A stretch of DNA of 64,000 nt, from contig JAGEMR010000004.1 of NCBI GenBank assembly GCA_021030915.1, forward strand, positions 579,489 to 643,488, given 5' to 3'. Below are positions 1 through 11,714 of this stretch, in pieces. The position numbers were made by a program, and so were the translations under genes. Under the pieces are notes generated by a model that was given only the letters and a program-made list of their open reading frames with translations, ran no database searches and was not told the DNA's origin. Source of the DNA: Astrothelium macrocarpum. Taxonomy: Eukaryota > Ascomycota > Dothideomycetes > Trypetheliales > Trypetheliaceae. Each line of letters begins with the position of its first letter. The first letter of the stretch is position 1.

Positions 1-1479
1 AACAAACATGGTGCCATTAACGGCCGGATCACCCTGATAAACCTCGCTGGCAGGCTGGAAGGTTGATCCCGAATTGGGGCCGGTAATATTGAGTGGTGTA
101 TAGGTTAGATTGAGTTGGCTTACCCAGGCAACGTACTTGGGATCGCCAGCTGACGTGCTGGTGATGTAGCTACTGTTGGGTCCAACACTCAATCCTGGAT
201 TCTCCCACTCGAAGAAGACCTCGCGACCAGGAAAACTGAGAGGTTCGGTCTTATTACGCGTGATACCTGGCCCACAACCGTAGCCAGTAGTATTGAGATT
301 TACGCAGCTCTGATCCGAAGGAATGCTAGAGATGCCTGGGTCTGAAGTGCGATCGCCTGTGACTTCATGATCGGCAGTGTCATTCGGCGAGAATCGATTG
401 ATGTTTGGGTTGTTGACGACATGCAATGCAGGGAAATTCTGCCAGGCAAGGCGGGTTGTGTTTTCAGGACAAGTGCTGATATATGGAGCAAGATATGTCC
501 ATGCCCACGATTGAGGAATACCCGTTTCAAACCAGACAGGCATCGGGAAGAGACCGCTCATCTGACGAAATGTCATCTGCTGACGGGCTTCGGTAGCAAT
601 AGACTGGGCGAGAAGTTGGCCAACTTCACGCGAATCTAAATGATTGATGAAGCCCCAGACACCAGACTCGCCCCAACGAGTAAGGATCTGGTTGAAATCA
701 AGCCACTCGCGGACGGTGGTGAAGGGATAATTGTAGGTACACTGAGGAGGTGCAGTCTCTCCAAGCATGTTAGACAATAGTGTGGCATGGCCGGATTCCT
801 GGTTAGCCATGAATTGGATGAGCGCACGATGTTCTGCAGTGAGACCAGCTGCGGCGAAATCATCGTCAGAAAAGATTGCAAGGCCATTGTTGAAGAGGTC
901 AAGCTCGATCCATTCTTGATACAGGCCAAGCGTAATTGATTCATAATCAAAATCTGACTCCACCATATAACGAGGCTGAGAGCCATTGGTTCCAAGGCCC
1001 CCATCAGGAGTGTAAGGTGCTGGCAGCGGGTTTTGTGGTACACCTTCAGTATTATAATATGTTGCAGTCGGATTCAAAGGTAATGTGCCGACAGACGACG
1101 CAAGAGTAGCAGGGCCATTAGCAGCTCCCGTGATGGTGGCAGAACCAGAAAATGGACCATGGCTTGTGGGACCTGTCACATAGCTGCTTCTTCGTGGCGG
1201 CGCTGAAAGATCAATGTTCGGAATAGTGCCACTAGGAGGTGCAGTTGCGACAGCTGAGATCTGAGAGTCCGGGCCAAAGGTACTGGCTACAAGCCCTACG
1301 GTTGGATTTGAGTTGACAAAGGAAGCATCTGAATCATTGTAGCCTGGAACATATCCTGTATTGAATCCAGATACACCAGCAGAGCCCGAATTGGCACCAG
1401 AGACTGAGACTTGAGGTGCTGGTGCTGCGGCAGCAAAGCCAGCTACAAAAGCATTGTAAACGAGACAGTTGCTATGCAT
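1..1479 (-). CDS. Rds1-like secreted ferritin-fold protein, partial (3' end outside window)
   Basis: An open frame of 493 codons runs from an ATG at 1479 to the window edge without a stop, so the C-terminus is missing. The N-terminus has a weakly hydrophobic, Ala-rich stretch ending in an AAAAPAP-like signal-peptide cleavage region, followed by a Ser/Gly/Thr/Pro-rich linker of about 120 residues. The core resembles the Rds1 family of fungal stress-response proteins with a ferritin-like helical bundle: an acidic helix (YQEWIELD), then ANQESGHATLL, which gives the E-x-x-H metal-ligand pattern, and a later helix with SIATEARQQM. Many N-x-S/T sequons in the second half agree with secretion. In fission yeast rds1 responds to nutrient and temperature stress; a direct enzymatic role is not established. 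The family call rests on motif and composition by eye. Confidence 0.78.
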   Translation of the reverse strand, partial: MHSNCLVYNAFVAGFAAAAPAPQVSVSGANSGSAGVSGFNTGYVPGYNDSDASFVNSNPTVGLVASTFGPDSQISAVATAPPSGTIPNIDLSAPPRRSSYVTGPTSHGPFSGSATITGAANGPATLASSVGTLPLNPTATYYNTEGVPQNPLPAPYTPDGGLGTNGSQPRYMVESDFDYESITLGLYQEWIELDLFNNGLAIFSDDDFAAAGLTAEHRALIQFMANQESGHATLLSNMLGETAPPQCTYNYPFTTVREWLDFNQILTRWGESGVWGFINHLDSREVGQLLAQSIATEARQQMTFRQMSGLFPMPVWFETGIPQSWAWTYLAPYISTCPENTTRLAWQNFPALHVVNNPNINRFSPNDTADHEVTGDRTSDPGISSIPSDQSCVNLNTTGYGCGPGITRNKTEPLSFPGREVFFEWENPGLSVGPNSSYITSTSAGDPKYVAWVSQLNLTYTPLNITGPNSGSTFQPASEVYQGDPAVNGTMFV

Positions 1480-3286
1480 CCTGGAACACAATTGAAAAGA
1501 CTGGCAGACAAAATGGAGAGATTTTTGTGACGAGCACCAAGAAGCTGTATATATCAGAGTCAGCAGCTACATTTCGAGACCCACATACTACCGAGAAAAT
1601 TTGGAAAAAGGAATGAAATCATCATGACTCTCACCATTTTACATCAACGCTAACAGCAAACGCCACAGTGAACAACCAAACCGCGGCCGATGCTTAGCGT
1701 AGAAGAAAATTCCGGCATTCCTCGGGACTAGGTTTACGCTCACCAAAAGATTGCCCATGATTCTGAGTGGATTCACAAAAGCGAAAACCCACTCAGAGGA
1801 CCAATATGAATTATCGTCGTTGGTTGAATAATACTTCTTGAGGACAAGGCAGATACGCTATTGATCGGCCACAACCTGACCGTCGAACCTTGCATGCAGG
1901 AACTGGAACAGGGGTGGCGCATAGCCTCAAAAAATCAAAACAGGAAAACGGCAATCGGTTTTCTTTCATGGCCTTTCTGTTTTTGCATTGGTGTCTTCTC
2001 TGCGCTGTCCATTAGTTTTCCACATACATGTCTCACTGGGGATACATGCAGCATATTCGTAGTCGAACATCTGAATAGAGAACAAAGCTACTCTTCACGA
2101 ACTCTAAATCTGAATAGAAGCAGCCTGGAAACGCGTGAAGTTCAGGACGTGTTGACGTTGTTGGCAGACATACAGGTGGATCCTTGTTACGCAACGGCAT
2201 TAGTGGCACGTATGATAGGTAAAGGCAACACTATTGACTCCACTAGTGACGGCGCTTAGAAGGATTGTTCTTCTTGAGGCAACGGATGTACGGAATAGAG
2301 AGGACCTAAGGTAAACATCTGAAGATAGAATGAGGTGAGGTCACGACTAGCGTGTCCTGATCGGTATGTTCGGCTCGCAGGGCCGAAAGAGATCAGATGT
2401 CATCTCATTGCAGGCATCAGAGCATGCTTACGTTGCTTACTATGGGTCTAAAATGATCGGGTAATGACAATACTTACTATCTCCATCGCCCATGACTAGA
2501 TGCGATTGGACTGAGACTTCGATCGCTAACCAAGCAAGTAGATACCGGTGGCTTGCCACTCGTGCCACCACACCGGGCGTAATTCCGGAACAAATGTCAA
2601 AGGGAAATGCAAAGGTTTTGATCTCGTCGCATCTTGAATTCCGTTTTCTTCCATCCAACACTTGGGCTTGTGATCTTATTACTTGATGACGTTTACCTTT
2701 TGTCAGACTACTCCAAACAGGACTTCCGATGGTAAGCTCAGACTCGGAACACAAGCTACGCGGCACACCGAACTGAAAATCTATCGATGTCTTGCAGAAA
2801 TTTCCGTCAAGACGTCAAGACGTCAAGACTCGGATCAGCAATATTGACATCGATCGGACTACGATAAAAGTACGTAATGATAATTGTGGGTATCGGCATT
2901 TCCCTTAGCTACTGTTGAAAGTTTAGACTTATCGCCCCGTTCCGTACGCCATCATTTGGTACTTTATTGAACAAATACGTCGAAACACATCCACTGCTGT
3001 CCCCACAGATTAGCTATCGCTTCTCTCTCGCCTCGTATTCTGCATTGCCGTGTTCGGAACATTGTCAGGTTGACCGTGAGCCTAGTCTTGTGAGCGTATT
3101 CCCAGTATTGAGGGTAAGGCCCCCACTCAGGTTATCGAATAAATGCCATTAAATTTCCTGAGTGGAGTATGCAAAATTAGTCTGGCATGTCGAAGAAAAA
3201 ACTTGGCCTAATAACTTGCACATCGCTTATTGAATATGTAAATCTAAACACTGCTTAAAGCTACAAGCCCGTTTCACAGGCAAGAT
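1480..3286. other. Intergenic region, no supported gene
   Basis: About 1.8 kb between two minus-strand genes. Short open frames exist (for example 1861-2259 on +, which would need a TTG start), but none has an ATG, plausible splice signals or a recognisable domain. It must hold the promoter of the Rds1-like gene (just above 1479) and the 3' end of tof1. A short tandem repeat of caagacgt-type units lies at about 2806-2832. Confidence 0.6.
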
Positions 3287-6200
3287 CTATTCGTCCGAGT
3301 CACTGTCAACGATAAAGCCAGCCCTAACCGTTCGCCTGGCTGGTCTAACCAAAGGCGTGTCGTCTTCATCCTCGTCATCTTGAATGACCGCTTTTGTCCT
3401 ACTTTGGAGACCTGTGGTTGAAGCATCGTTCTCCTCCTGATCAAGCATGAATTGTTGTGAAGAGAGTGGCGTATCCGCTTCTGCTTGAATGTCTTTATCG
3501 CTGTCTGTTATCACTCCGTCCTCTGACTCAACTGACGAAGAGCGACTGCTGCTGATGACCAGTTCGTTCAACTCATCATCGCCTATACTTTCTCCATCTT
3601 GATCATCACTGCCAGTCTTCCTCCTCTTGCGCTTATCCGCTTTCTCTTTTTCTATCCTCCTCTTTTTTGATTTGTTCCCCACCTCTGTACTCTTCCTCAC
3701 CTCCATTAGTGCTCTCGCTACAGCATCAGCTGTCTTTTTCCTCACCACTGCTTCTTTCTCGAAAAACTCCCTATCTCTTTCTTCATCTTCCTCTTCATCA
3801 CTATCATGAACGAACAAGTCCGATTTGATCTTTCTTCTCTTCTCCAACTCTGCAGCTCGTCTCTTGGTCCTCCTTTCCTCTGCTTGTCTTTCCATTTCTT
3901 CCTCGTCGACGTCACTGTCAACAGTTCGTCTTCTTTGAAGTCTCCGCTTCTTTTTGAGTTCCTCTAGAGCGTTTGGTCTTGTATTCGTAGGTCCACCGGC
4001 AGGGAAGAGGAACTCTTCCTCTGCCGAGTCTTCGCTGTCATCATCGTATGCAGCCTTTGTCCGTCCCGCACGCTCTGCGGCGGCTTTGCTTCTCACAAAG
4101 TCAATTGCTGCTTTACCATCCTCGTAAACTGGCGGATCAAACTCAAACTTCCTAATCAAGTCAAGAGAAGACGCAAGTTGGGCTGCACCCAACGATGAGG
4201 GAATCACCCATGATGTGTCTGGATCGTCCACGTCGCCGAGACGAACGAATCCAATAAGAGAAGCCAGGAGTCGGAGTTTGTTATCTTTGAACAGAGCCAG
4301 TCGTTGCTCATCTGTAGCTGGCATGACAGCTTTAAGTTTATGGTTAGTGATAGTTAAGCAGACAATCCAGGGAAAAAAAACTTACCAATAACGGGAGCTG
4401 TTGCCTGTTCTTGAACAACATCATCTTCTTGGGTATGCGGAACTGCCCCATCCTCAGACTCTTTCCTTGCTTTGTACATTCCCCCCCATCCGCTTCTTTC
4501 CTCTGAGGCCTTTTCTAGAACGTCCTTTATCCATTTCAATAGGTCACTCTTGCCCTGGTCCACCAATATGCCGACCGCAACGCCCAATCTTGCTTCGTCA
4601 CCCTCCACCACAGGCTTGATCTCCAATTCCGCTGGTGCTCTTGGTTTTGCCTTGATAATTTCACGCTCATAACCATGTTCCAGATAATGCATAGTCCCCT
4701 GCATCTTACTAAACAACAATTCTACTCCAAGAGACTCCTTTCTCTCCTCCATTTTTTTCACTAGTCGTCGGAAAATTTGCTTTACAAGCTCTTCCCATTC
4801 CTTCATTGCGGTCTTTTGCATAGGTGGCTCGGTAGGGAGGGGTTCCGGGCCGCGGATGAGCTTATGGAGGAGCGCAATTATATCGAGACGAAAGAGAACA
4901 AGCGACTGTTCCATCTTGAATGCAACGCGATAGAAGAACCGATGCGCACGCTTGAGTTGTTCGGGTCGTAGCTCTCTATAATATCGCAGAAAATGCACAA
5001 AAGTATCGACGCAGGGTTGCGTCGTAAAGCGGGATGAAAATCGTGCAAAATCGAATTTGCGCTCTGATGAAGTGCGTTGTGCTTCTTGCAAGTCGTCATC
5101 ATCAGAGTTACCAAAACCCCCATTGTCATCATCGCCTTGTGCGTTTTCGTCATTACTGGCCTTCTGTTGGCGCTTTTGCCTTTTGCGGATTCGGCGGCGT
5201 GTACGGACTTGGAGATCGACGTTTTGCTTTGAATAGCGCTCGAGCATGCGCAAAAAGACGTGGACGAGTTCCGTACAGGCATCGAGGTAACCGAAACTGT
5301 GTTGAGCAGGGCTGAAGCTTCTGAGAATCGAAAGTATGCGATCGTGTGTCGTTTGTTCATAAAAGATACGGTTCTGGATATTTTCGGCAATTTCAAGATC
5401 TTCATCATTGGGCGAACTTGTCATTTCCTGGACAATGAAGAGAATTTGAATAAAGCATTTCATGCCAGCGTTGAGATCGAGCCAAGACTTTTCATCTTGG
5501 CTACGCTGCATGTAGCGGTTGAGAAGGACAAAGGTCTCTTGATTTAAAACGCTCGCAATGAGGCCAAAACTTTCCTCTCCATCCGAGGTGATACTAGATT
5601 GCTCATTCTTTCGAGCACGTCGCTTTCGAGTTTCTTCGCGGCGGGCGCACTCGGCTTGGAGAAACCAGGAAACAAGGTAAAAGTACTGTCGTGAATGGGA
5701 CGGAAGTATGCGCTCAGCTTCTCTCTCAATCGCTTTTCGAAGATGGGTAAACAATGGATTGAACGAAGAGTCTAGAAAGTCTTCGATAAAAGCACGTAGA
5801 TGTCTACGTGCAGATTCACTGAGCGAGATCTCTCGATCGAACTCGTAATTCTAAGTAATGGGATTAGCTTATAAGGCAGATATGGAATTGACTGCTCACT
5901 GTCAAAGGCTCTTCTGTTTTGTTTCGACTGGCCTGTTTTGGTTTGTTCCACTTCTTTTGCTTATCTAGCCTGACAAGCGTTGAATCTGCGTTCCCAATGA
6001 CATTTTGCCCCGAAACAGTTGACATCTTTTCATCATCTCTCTTCACCCAAATCATGGTTCCAAATCTGTTATGTCTGGTCGGCGCGTGCTTTGCATATCC
6101 AGCCAACATGTCCTTCTCCTTTCGAAGGATATCTCTAAACTCATCCAGCTGGGCGGTTTCGAGCTTTTCTTGATCCATGAACAATTTTGCGGCATCGATT

Positions 6201-7061
6201 CCTTTCAAGAGATGAAAAAGAGTCTCTAGAAGCATCACATCCTGTTGGCTAAATTCGTCACCCATGCCAGAAGACATGGTCAGGAGAAAATTGAACACGT
6301 CTTGGTCATGGAAGGCATCGACTGTCACTGACCGTGTCAATTCAGCCTCGTCTTCCTCTTGTGGCAAACCTTGAGGCTGAGAGATGAGAGCGACGTTTCG
6401 AAGAAAGTATAGGACAATACGAATGATGCCTTCATCTCGAGTCGTTCGTTCGCTTCTCTCCTCTGCCATTGAAGGCAAGGCAACGCGTATCGCAGTACGC
6501 AAGATTTTCGTAGAGTCATTGTGCAATATCGCTCGCTTGTATCCGACCTGTACCAGTTGTAGATATGGCATATGAGTATGGTGATTTTTAGTCATGCGTG
6601 CGTCTTCGATTTCAAAAGGCCAGGTCAACGGGACAAGAAGCTCCACTTGGTACGGTCAGCATTGGAGTAGTCGTTGGGCTCAATTTTGGAAAAGTACCGC
6701 AAGCCAGCGCAGTCTTGAACTTCAGTTTGTTGTCCGTCTCGTGATCTTGCCATTGCGACAAAATTTCCAAGAGGTCACCTTTGACTAGGTTTGCTTCTGC
6801 CATACATCTTGCAACATCAAGGCGATTCAGCCGGTTGTCGTAGAGATTGAGCCATTTCTTCAAGTCTTTCAAACATGCAAGTGCATCATCGCCAAGCACA
6901 TATCGTCCATCAGAGTCCGCGCTGGTGCCTCCAATCTACTGTAGATTAGTATCGAGTTCAACATTGCGCATATGAAAATTTCTCACAGCTGAAACAAGGC
7001 TATAAATATGTGCTCGCACTTCGGGGTCGATAGTGCTCCTCTGATAGCTCTCGGCTTCCAT
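3287..7061 (-). CDS. tof1: Replication fork protection complex subunit Tof1/Swi1 (Timeless family)
   Basis: Five exons on the minus strand: 6987-7061, 6698-6935, 5851 acceptor to 5850-4386, with 6645-5900 between; that is 7061-6987, 6935-6698, 6645-5900, 5850-4386 and 4329-3287. Introns are 49 to 56 nt and every junction keeps phase, giving 1,188 aa ending in TAG at 3287. Tof1/Swi1 with Csm3/Swi3 travels with the replisome, stabilises stalled forks and passes the checkpoint signal to Mrc1. The Timeless N-terminal domain occupies roughly residues 30-320 (CLKDLKKWLNLYDN, then LELLVPLTWPFEI-like core, here VELLVPLTWP). The middle (360-840) is helical. The C-terminal 350 residues hold alternating basic and acidic low-complexity blocks (KKRRLQRRRT, DSDEEEDEERD) and end in DSDSDE. 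Length matches fungal orthologues. The start at 7061 gives MEAESYQRSTIDPEVRAHIY, the usual N-terminus. Confidence 0.93.
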
Positions 7062-7321
7062 GTTGGTTGGAAAATGGATACACCAAGGAACGCAGAAGCA
7101 CGAGAACGCGTCAATCGAAGCAGAAGACGCGTCGCGGGGAAATTGACGGGAACGTCCGCATTACTTAGGAAGGTTTTCCGATGCCGAGGTATGTGCGTCA
7201 TCGACAACAGCTTTGCGCTTTTCACCTCATTCAGTCTGCATTCGAAGAACATGTGACAGATGTGACAGTTCAGCTCCTATCTCTAATTCACTTTGTCTAG
7301 ATCATTCTCAAACACACGATC

Positions 7322-8452
7322 ATGATCGTTTCCCGTTCACGCTGCCAGCTAGTACGGCATGTCTCTGCACATAGCCCACTACGTTACTTTAGTACTACCC
7401 CTGGGAGAGCGGCAGCAGAGGTGAAGAAGCTCGGAGTGGTGGGAGCTGGTCAAATGGTTTGGAGATTTTCCTTGATCTCCCATCACATCAAATTGACTAA
7501 GTCCAGGGTTTAGGCATTGCTCTGGTAGCTGCTCAAAAAGCTCAGGTGCCGGTGACATTAGTAGACAACTCACAGGCTTCAATTGATAAAGGGTTGAAGT
7601 TCGCAGGTAGGGCATTCTTAACCATATACAGGTTCAATCTCTAATTCTTATAATGCAGACAAGCTTCTCGAAAAAGATATTGCCAAACAAAAGATCTCCA
7701 AAGCAGACGCAGATGCAGCAAAAGGTCGCCTACATCCATCAACGAACATGGACAACCTAGGAGATATCGACTTTGTCATTGAAGCAGTCCCCGTACGACG
7801 ATTTTTCTTGTGTCCATACGAAAAAGAGTGGCTCAGCTAACGCGACATTTAGGAAATCCCTGATCTGAAATTCAGTATTTTCTCCAATCTCGCCAAAATC
7901 TGTCCTCCTCACGCCATTCTTGCTACAAATACTTCCTCAATCTCGATCACACGTATCGCCGCCTCCACTACTGCCGGAAACCCTCTTGATCTCTCTGCTG
8001 CTTCTCGAGTTGTTAGTACACACTTCATGAATCCTGTACCTGTCCAAAAAGGCGTCGAGATCATTAGTGGTCTGCAAACTTCGCCAGAGACAATCTCTAC
8101 TGCTGTTGCTTTCTGTGAGCGTATGGGCAAGATCTGCTCTCAATCTGCTGATTCTCCTGGATTTCTCGCCAACAGAATCCTCATGCCATATATCAATGAA
8201 GCGATCATTTGTTTAGAGACTGGTGTCGGAGATAAAGAGGACATTGACAACATTATGAAAAATGGGACAAATGTACCAATGGGACCGCTTCAACTGGCAG
8301 ATTTCATTGGCTTGGATACGTGTTTGGCCATAATGAAGGTGCTGTATGAAGAAACGGCGGACAGCAAATACAGACCCGCAGTGTTGTTGAGAAAGATGGT
8401 GGATGCAGGATGGCTGGGGAAGAAGAGTAGAAAGGGGTTCTACATCTACTAG
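7322..8452 (+). CDS. 3-hydroxybutyryl-CoA dehydrogenase, mitochondrial type
   Basis: Four exons (7322-7456, 7507-7606, 7659-7792, 7853-8452) give 322 aa. The enzyme is an NAD(P)-dependent 3-hydroxyacyl-CoA dehydrogenase, interconverting (S)-3-hydroxybutyryl-CoA and acetoacetyl-CoA in short-chain fatty acid metabolism. Residues 1-30 are rich in Arg, Ser and His without acidic residues, a likely mitochondrial presequence. The Rossmann motif GVVGAGQM-GLGIAL is split exactly by intron 1 (residues 38-51). The family catalytic segment STHFMNPVP and the C-terminal domain (SPGFLANRILMPYINEA, GPLQLADFIGLD) follow, ending in GKKSRKGFYIY, the normal C-terminus. The first donor (GTTTGG) is weak but restores the glycine-rich loop. 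It is divergent from tof1 with 260 bp between the two starts. Confidence 0.92.
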
Positions 8453-8557
8453 ACGGCTGAGAAAAAGATTTATAGGTTTACACCGATTCAGTTGTACAAA
8501 TCTGCCAAAGACTTGGGAGCTTTTACTTGACAGGTAGATTTTTGTATTGTTCGTTGT

Positions 8558-9271
8558 TTACGCAAATTCGGTCTCATCGTTATTTGGTCTGACCCATCCA
8601 AGGCCCTTCCACACTGCAATGACAGTAAGCACCCGGATAATTTTCGAACACTCGGTGGTGTAGGGTGAACTCACTTTGCATCTTATCCCAATCTTTCCAC
8701 CAATGCGTGATCAACCCTTCGTCGTCCAACAGAAAATTGCCCGCTGCTGTCCACTGGCCTCTCCTTTTGGTTGCCTCAATCCCATTGTGAGGACCACCGA
8801 TATGAGACCCTGTTGCCGTGTATCTCAGAGAGACAAAGTTTTCTTAAAGATCATGTCAGTACTGATGGACTCTCGCGCAAAGACCGAGCACACCTTTGGC
8901 AACAACAACATCGAATTGGACGATGTGGAGGTCTTGCAGACTAGACATCACATGGCTGTGTGAGTCTGCATATTCTTGCGGCGTATGCGAGGTTGGGAAG
9001 GTACTGCGAGCGTCAAATGTACTTCCTTTTGCACAGAATTTCTCTACAGCAGAAGCACTGCTGTGTGTAGGCGAGTAGGCAATCTGCATGGAGTCAGGCT
9101 TGACGCAGAGATGCCAAATCGAAAATAACCCCATACATCCATGTAGCCTAGTACGGTCTTGACATTACGCTCTTCCTCTTCAGTAAGGTTTGAGGGAAAG
9201 TTCTTGATTGCTTTTGACACGCCAAAGCGCTTGTTGGTTTCAGCTTCGCTAAGGACCGTGATTTTACCCAT
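8558..9271 (-). CDS. NTF2-fold / SnoaL-like domain protein
   Basis: Four exons (9271-9137, 9083-8894, 8842-8675, 8613-8558) give 182 aa ending ETEFA. Exons join in phase through introns of about 51 to 61 nt. The central sequence VEKFCAKGSTFDARSTFP, then FVSLRYTATGSHIGG and NFLLDDEGLITHWWKDWD, fits the cone-shaped alpha+beta barrel shared by SnoaL-type cyclases, ester cyclases and NTF2-like proteins, where a large pocket binds a small hydrophobic ligand. This fold covers many activities, so neither reaction nor substrate can be named. No signal peptide or membrane segment is seen. It sits tail to tail with the 3-hydroxybutyryl-CoA dehydrogenase (105 bp between stops), which gives no functional hint. 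Confidence 0.8.
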
Positions 9272-9865
9272 GATCGTGGTGCTTTTGCCTGAAATATGAA
9301 AGAAAAGATCCGATCGTATAAAGGCAATTTAACAGAACGAATGGTCCAAACTTATGACGATCTAAGTTCATCGCTTTTAGTCTTGACGTCATTCGGGGTT
9401 CTCTCTCGCACCAGCTCGCAATGTCTTAAGCGCGGAAAGACTTAGATCGGCAACATGAAATGAGAGCGTGCCGCGATTTTGCCAAATTCAACTTTCCAAG
9501 CGAGGCTCGAATTCTGCTGATACACACTAGTGATATTAAATAGTGTTTCAGCTGTTCGAGCCACCATTGTTGGTTCACTCAGCATCGATCCATCTGCTCA
9601 GATTCAATGCTATGACTGTTGCAAATATTTGCGTTGTCGGGTGAGGAACTTCAAGCTTTGAGTGTACAGATTGGTGGTCCGTATGCTTCCCAGTTGGTGT
9701 TTCCAAGCAGCTTGTTCAAATCATGTGTTCCAGATAGTCAATAGACTGAGCTCGGGAGATTTCACGTCTCATTGCGACAGTATAAGCCTGGGTAACTAAG
9801 GATTATCGGGTGCATCTAGGTGAGTTGAAGACACATTGGTGGGAGGTCTGTTAAGTTGACATGGC
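9272..9865. other. Intergenic region with a possible gene relic at 9612
   Basis: About 590 bp upstream of the NTF2-fold gene. A short plus-strand start at 9612 reads MTVANICVVG followed by a GT donor, which looks like the beginning of an NAD(P)- or FAD-binding protein. No continuation with a complete nucleotide-binding motif could be found before stops in all frames, so it is treated as a relic or chance. Nothing else is recognised. Confidence 0.4.
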
Positions 9866-10720
9866 TCACTCGACTCTTCGTATACCAACGACTCGGTTGA
9901 GACGTTGTTCAACGTTAAAAATAGTCTCATCAGACTGTCGGCCCCTTCGCTCTATATCTGCAATAACTCTGTTCGAAACATCAGCCAACTTACAAAGCTC
10001 GTATTTATTTAATCCCACATACATGGAAAGTTCGCAAACTTGTTTGGCCATACGTCTTGTTTGTATTCTTGAGACTGCCTCCAGCATCTCCACAACCTTT
10101 GTCCTCTCCCTAAGCCATATATATCGCTGCATCGGTCCAATTTTACAATAATCTGTCGAGTAATAGTCATCTTCATGCGAGTGACCTCTCCTTGCCCTGC
10201 TTTTTTCACGATTGGGATATCCGGCATATCCGTGCCCACCTCCATCACGAGTATCGTAAGTGCTACGACTTCTTCTTTTCCTGCTCCCTCTTCGACTCCG
10301 ACCATCTCCACCTCGTATCCCGCCCTCCTCCTCCCTAGGATCCTGAGGGTCTTCAAATCCCCACCAAGTCCTATAGGCATCCTGGTCATCAACTAGAAAT
10401 GGCCTTTCCAGCCTTTTAAAGTCCCGTATCATATGCTTAATCGTGTCCGCCAAGATCTTGAATCCTCCATCATCATAGGTCTCTATGCCCCGTAATTTTC
10501 TCCTAACCGCTCTCAGATGGGCTCTTTCTTCGTATAAGACTTGCTTGAGATTACCCATATAGTCAGGAACTTCTACGGGTGCGGCTTGGACTGTTTTGAT
10601 ATTGCTCCAAAAGACGCGGACGGCAGTAGCGACTGTGAAGGCAAAAGAGATGAAGCCGATGATAGTAGATGCTAGGGATATCGGGGCTATAGAAGAGTGA
10701 GATGAGAGCGTGACCCCCAT
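9866..10720 (-). CDS. Hypothetical membrane-anchored protein with R/S/D-rich linker
   Basis: Single-exon frame of 284 aa starting at the ATG at 10720. Residues 14-38 (ISLASTIIGFISFAFTVATAV) form one hydrophobic helix. It is followed by a helical segment (NLKQVLYEERAHLRAVRRKL, about 57-80) that could be a coiled coil. Residues 135-195 are a disordered Arg/Ser/Asp/Gly-rich linker with RRGSRKRRSRS. A C-terminal helical part (RYIWLRERTKVVEMLEAVSR) follows. The layout of a leading hydrophobic helix then a charged helical region resembles the N-terminal part of fungal proteins annotated only as hypothetical. No catalytic motif was found. The good composition, proper ATG and long frame favour a real gene; function is unknown. 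Confidence 0.7.
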   Translation of the reverse strand: MGVTLSSHSSIAPISLASTIIGFISFAFTVATAVRVFWSNIKTVQAAPVEVPDYMGNLKQVLYEERAHLRAVRRKLRGIETYDDGGFKILADTIKHMIRDFKRLERPFLVDDQDAYRTWWGFEDPQDPREEEGGIRGGDGRSRRGSRKRRSRSTYDTRDGGGHGYAGYPNREKSRARRGHSHEDDYYSTDYCKIGPMQRYIWLRERTKVVEMLEAVSRIQTRRMAKQVCELSMYVGLNKYELCKLADVSNRVIADIERRGRQSDETIFNVEQRLNRVVGIRRVE

Positions 10721-11714
10721 CTCAAATGTTGGAGGATGTTGATGCCCGCGAGGCTATTGACGGAGGAGGGGGGAGAGGAAATCAACGACGCTGTGAATTG
10801 GCTCCAGGACATGATATAGAACAGTGCGAAATATTCTGTCATGCAATGACGGTATGCATTTTCGAGCGTGGTAGGTATCTCAAACTGGTCATACGGAGAT
10901 CGCTGGGGCCCTAAGGGTTGAGGCAGCAACCAGTTTGAACGCGTGACGCGACGCCGTCATCATCCGAGGGACAGGGTTTTTGGTCCTCAGCTGGCCTGAG
11001 CAATACAGTTCTGTAAAGCTGACGGGCTGCCATCTTCGCAAACCTTCCGCGTGAGAGCGCAACAAAGAAGCAAGGTGCAAGTTCAGTTCTGAAGTTGGCG
11101 CGAGTGGAACACAATCGTGTTGCGCATTCCCAACGGCATGGGAAAACGTTTTATACAAAGTCACACACAACACCACATGCCAATGGCGTTGTTGCTCAGG
11201 CTCTCTTCCAATCTAGTTCTGGATCTCAGGACCCCAGGGGCCACGCGGTGCTTTGTGCATACGTATTTGAGGCGTCTTTTTCCAAGCTATCCGCATGATC
11301 AATAGGGTTCTCCCAAATCTCCCGGATTATGGGAATGTGATTTACTTTTCCACTTTGCTTCTTCACGGAATTCGGAACCACATCAAGATATGCCGAGGAT
11401 GAGTAGCCGGTCAAGTTGTTTTGCTATCTATCAAAGGTTCCCCGCGCAACAGCCCCACCACCTAACGAACCCATGCACTCCTTGCTACAGGTACTTGCGG
11501 CTCGTGCCAGAGTGGTGATACTTGCTTATATGCGGAGTGGACGACTGGAAACCAACCGTCCAATCTTACTCTAACAGCCGACTCGCAAGTTCATAAGACT
11601 TGCAATACTCCAACCTGGGTGTAAATTCCTTTCAAGCATTTCATTCTTACCCACCTTCAGAGATTTTGCTCTTCTTGCGAGCTGCTATAGATTTAGAACG
11701 ATCCTCTTTCATTC
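10721..11714. other. Intergenic, divergent promoters
   Basis: Nearly 1 kb between the hypothetical membrane protein (-) and the esterase (+). Only overlapping short frames on both strands, none with a convincing product. No tRNA or repeat is recognised. The pyrimidine-rich stretch just before 11715 is a normal fungal 5' region. Confidence 0.6.

Noticed and set aside
1861..2259. 132-codon plus-strand frame
   Set aside because: Starts at TTG, not ATG, has no domain or splice context and composition is not protein-like.
3627..5729. Plus-strand and alternative-frame ORFs over tof1
   Set aside because: They are antisense or frame shadows of the low-complexity tof1 exons.
9612..9643. MTVANICVVG followed by a GT donor, resembling the start of a nucleotide-binding reductase
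   Set aside because: No exon completing the glycine-rich motif could be found; downstream frames are stopped.
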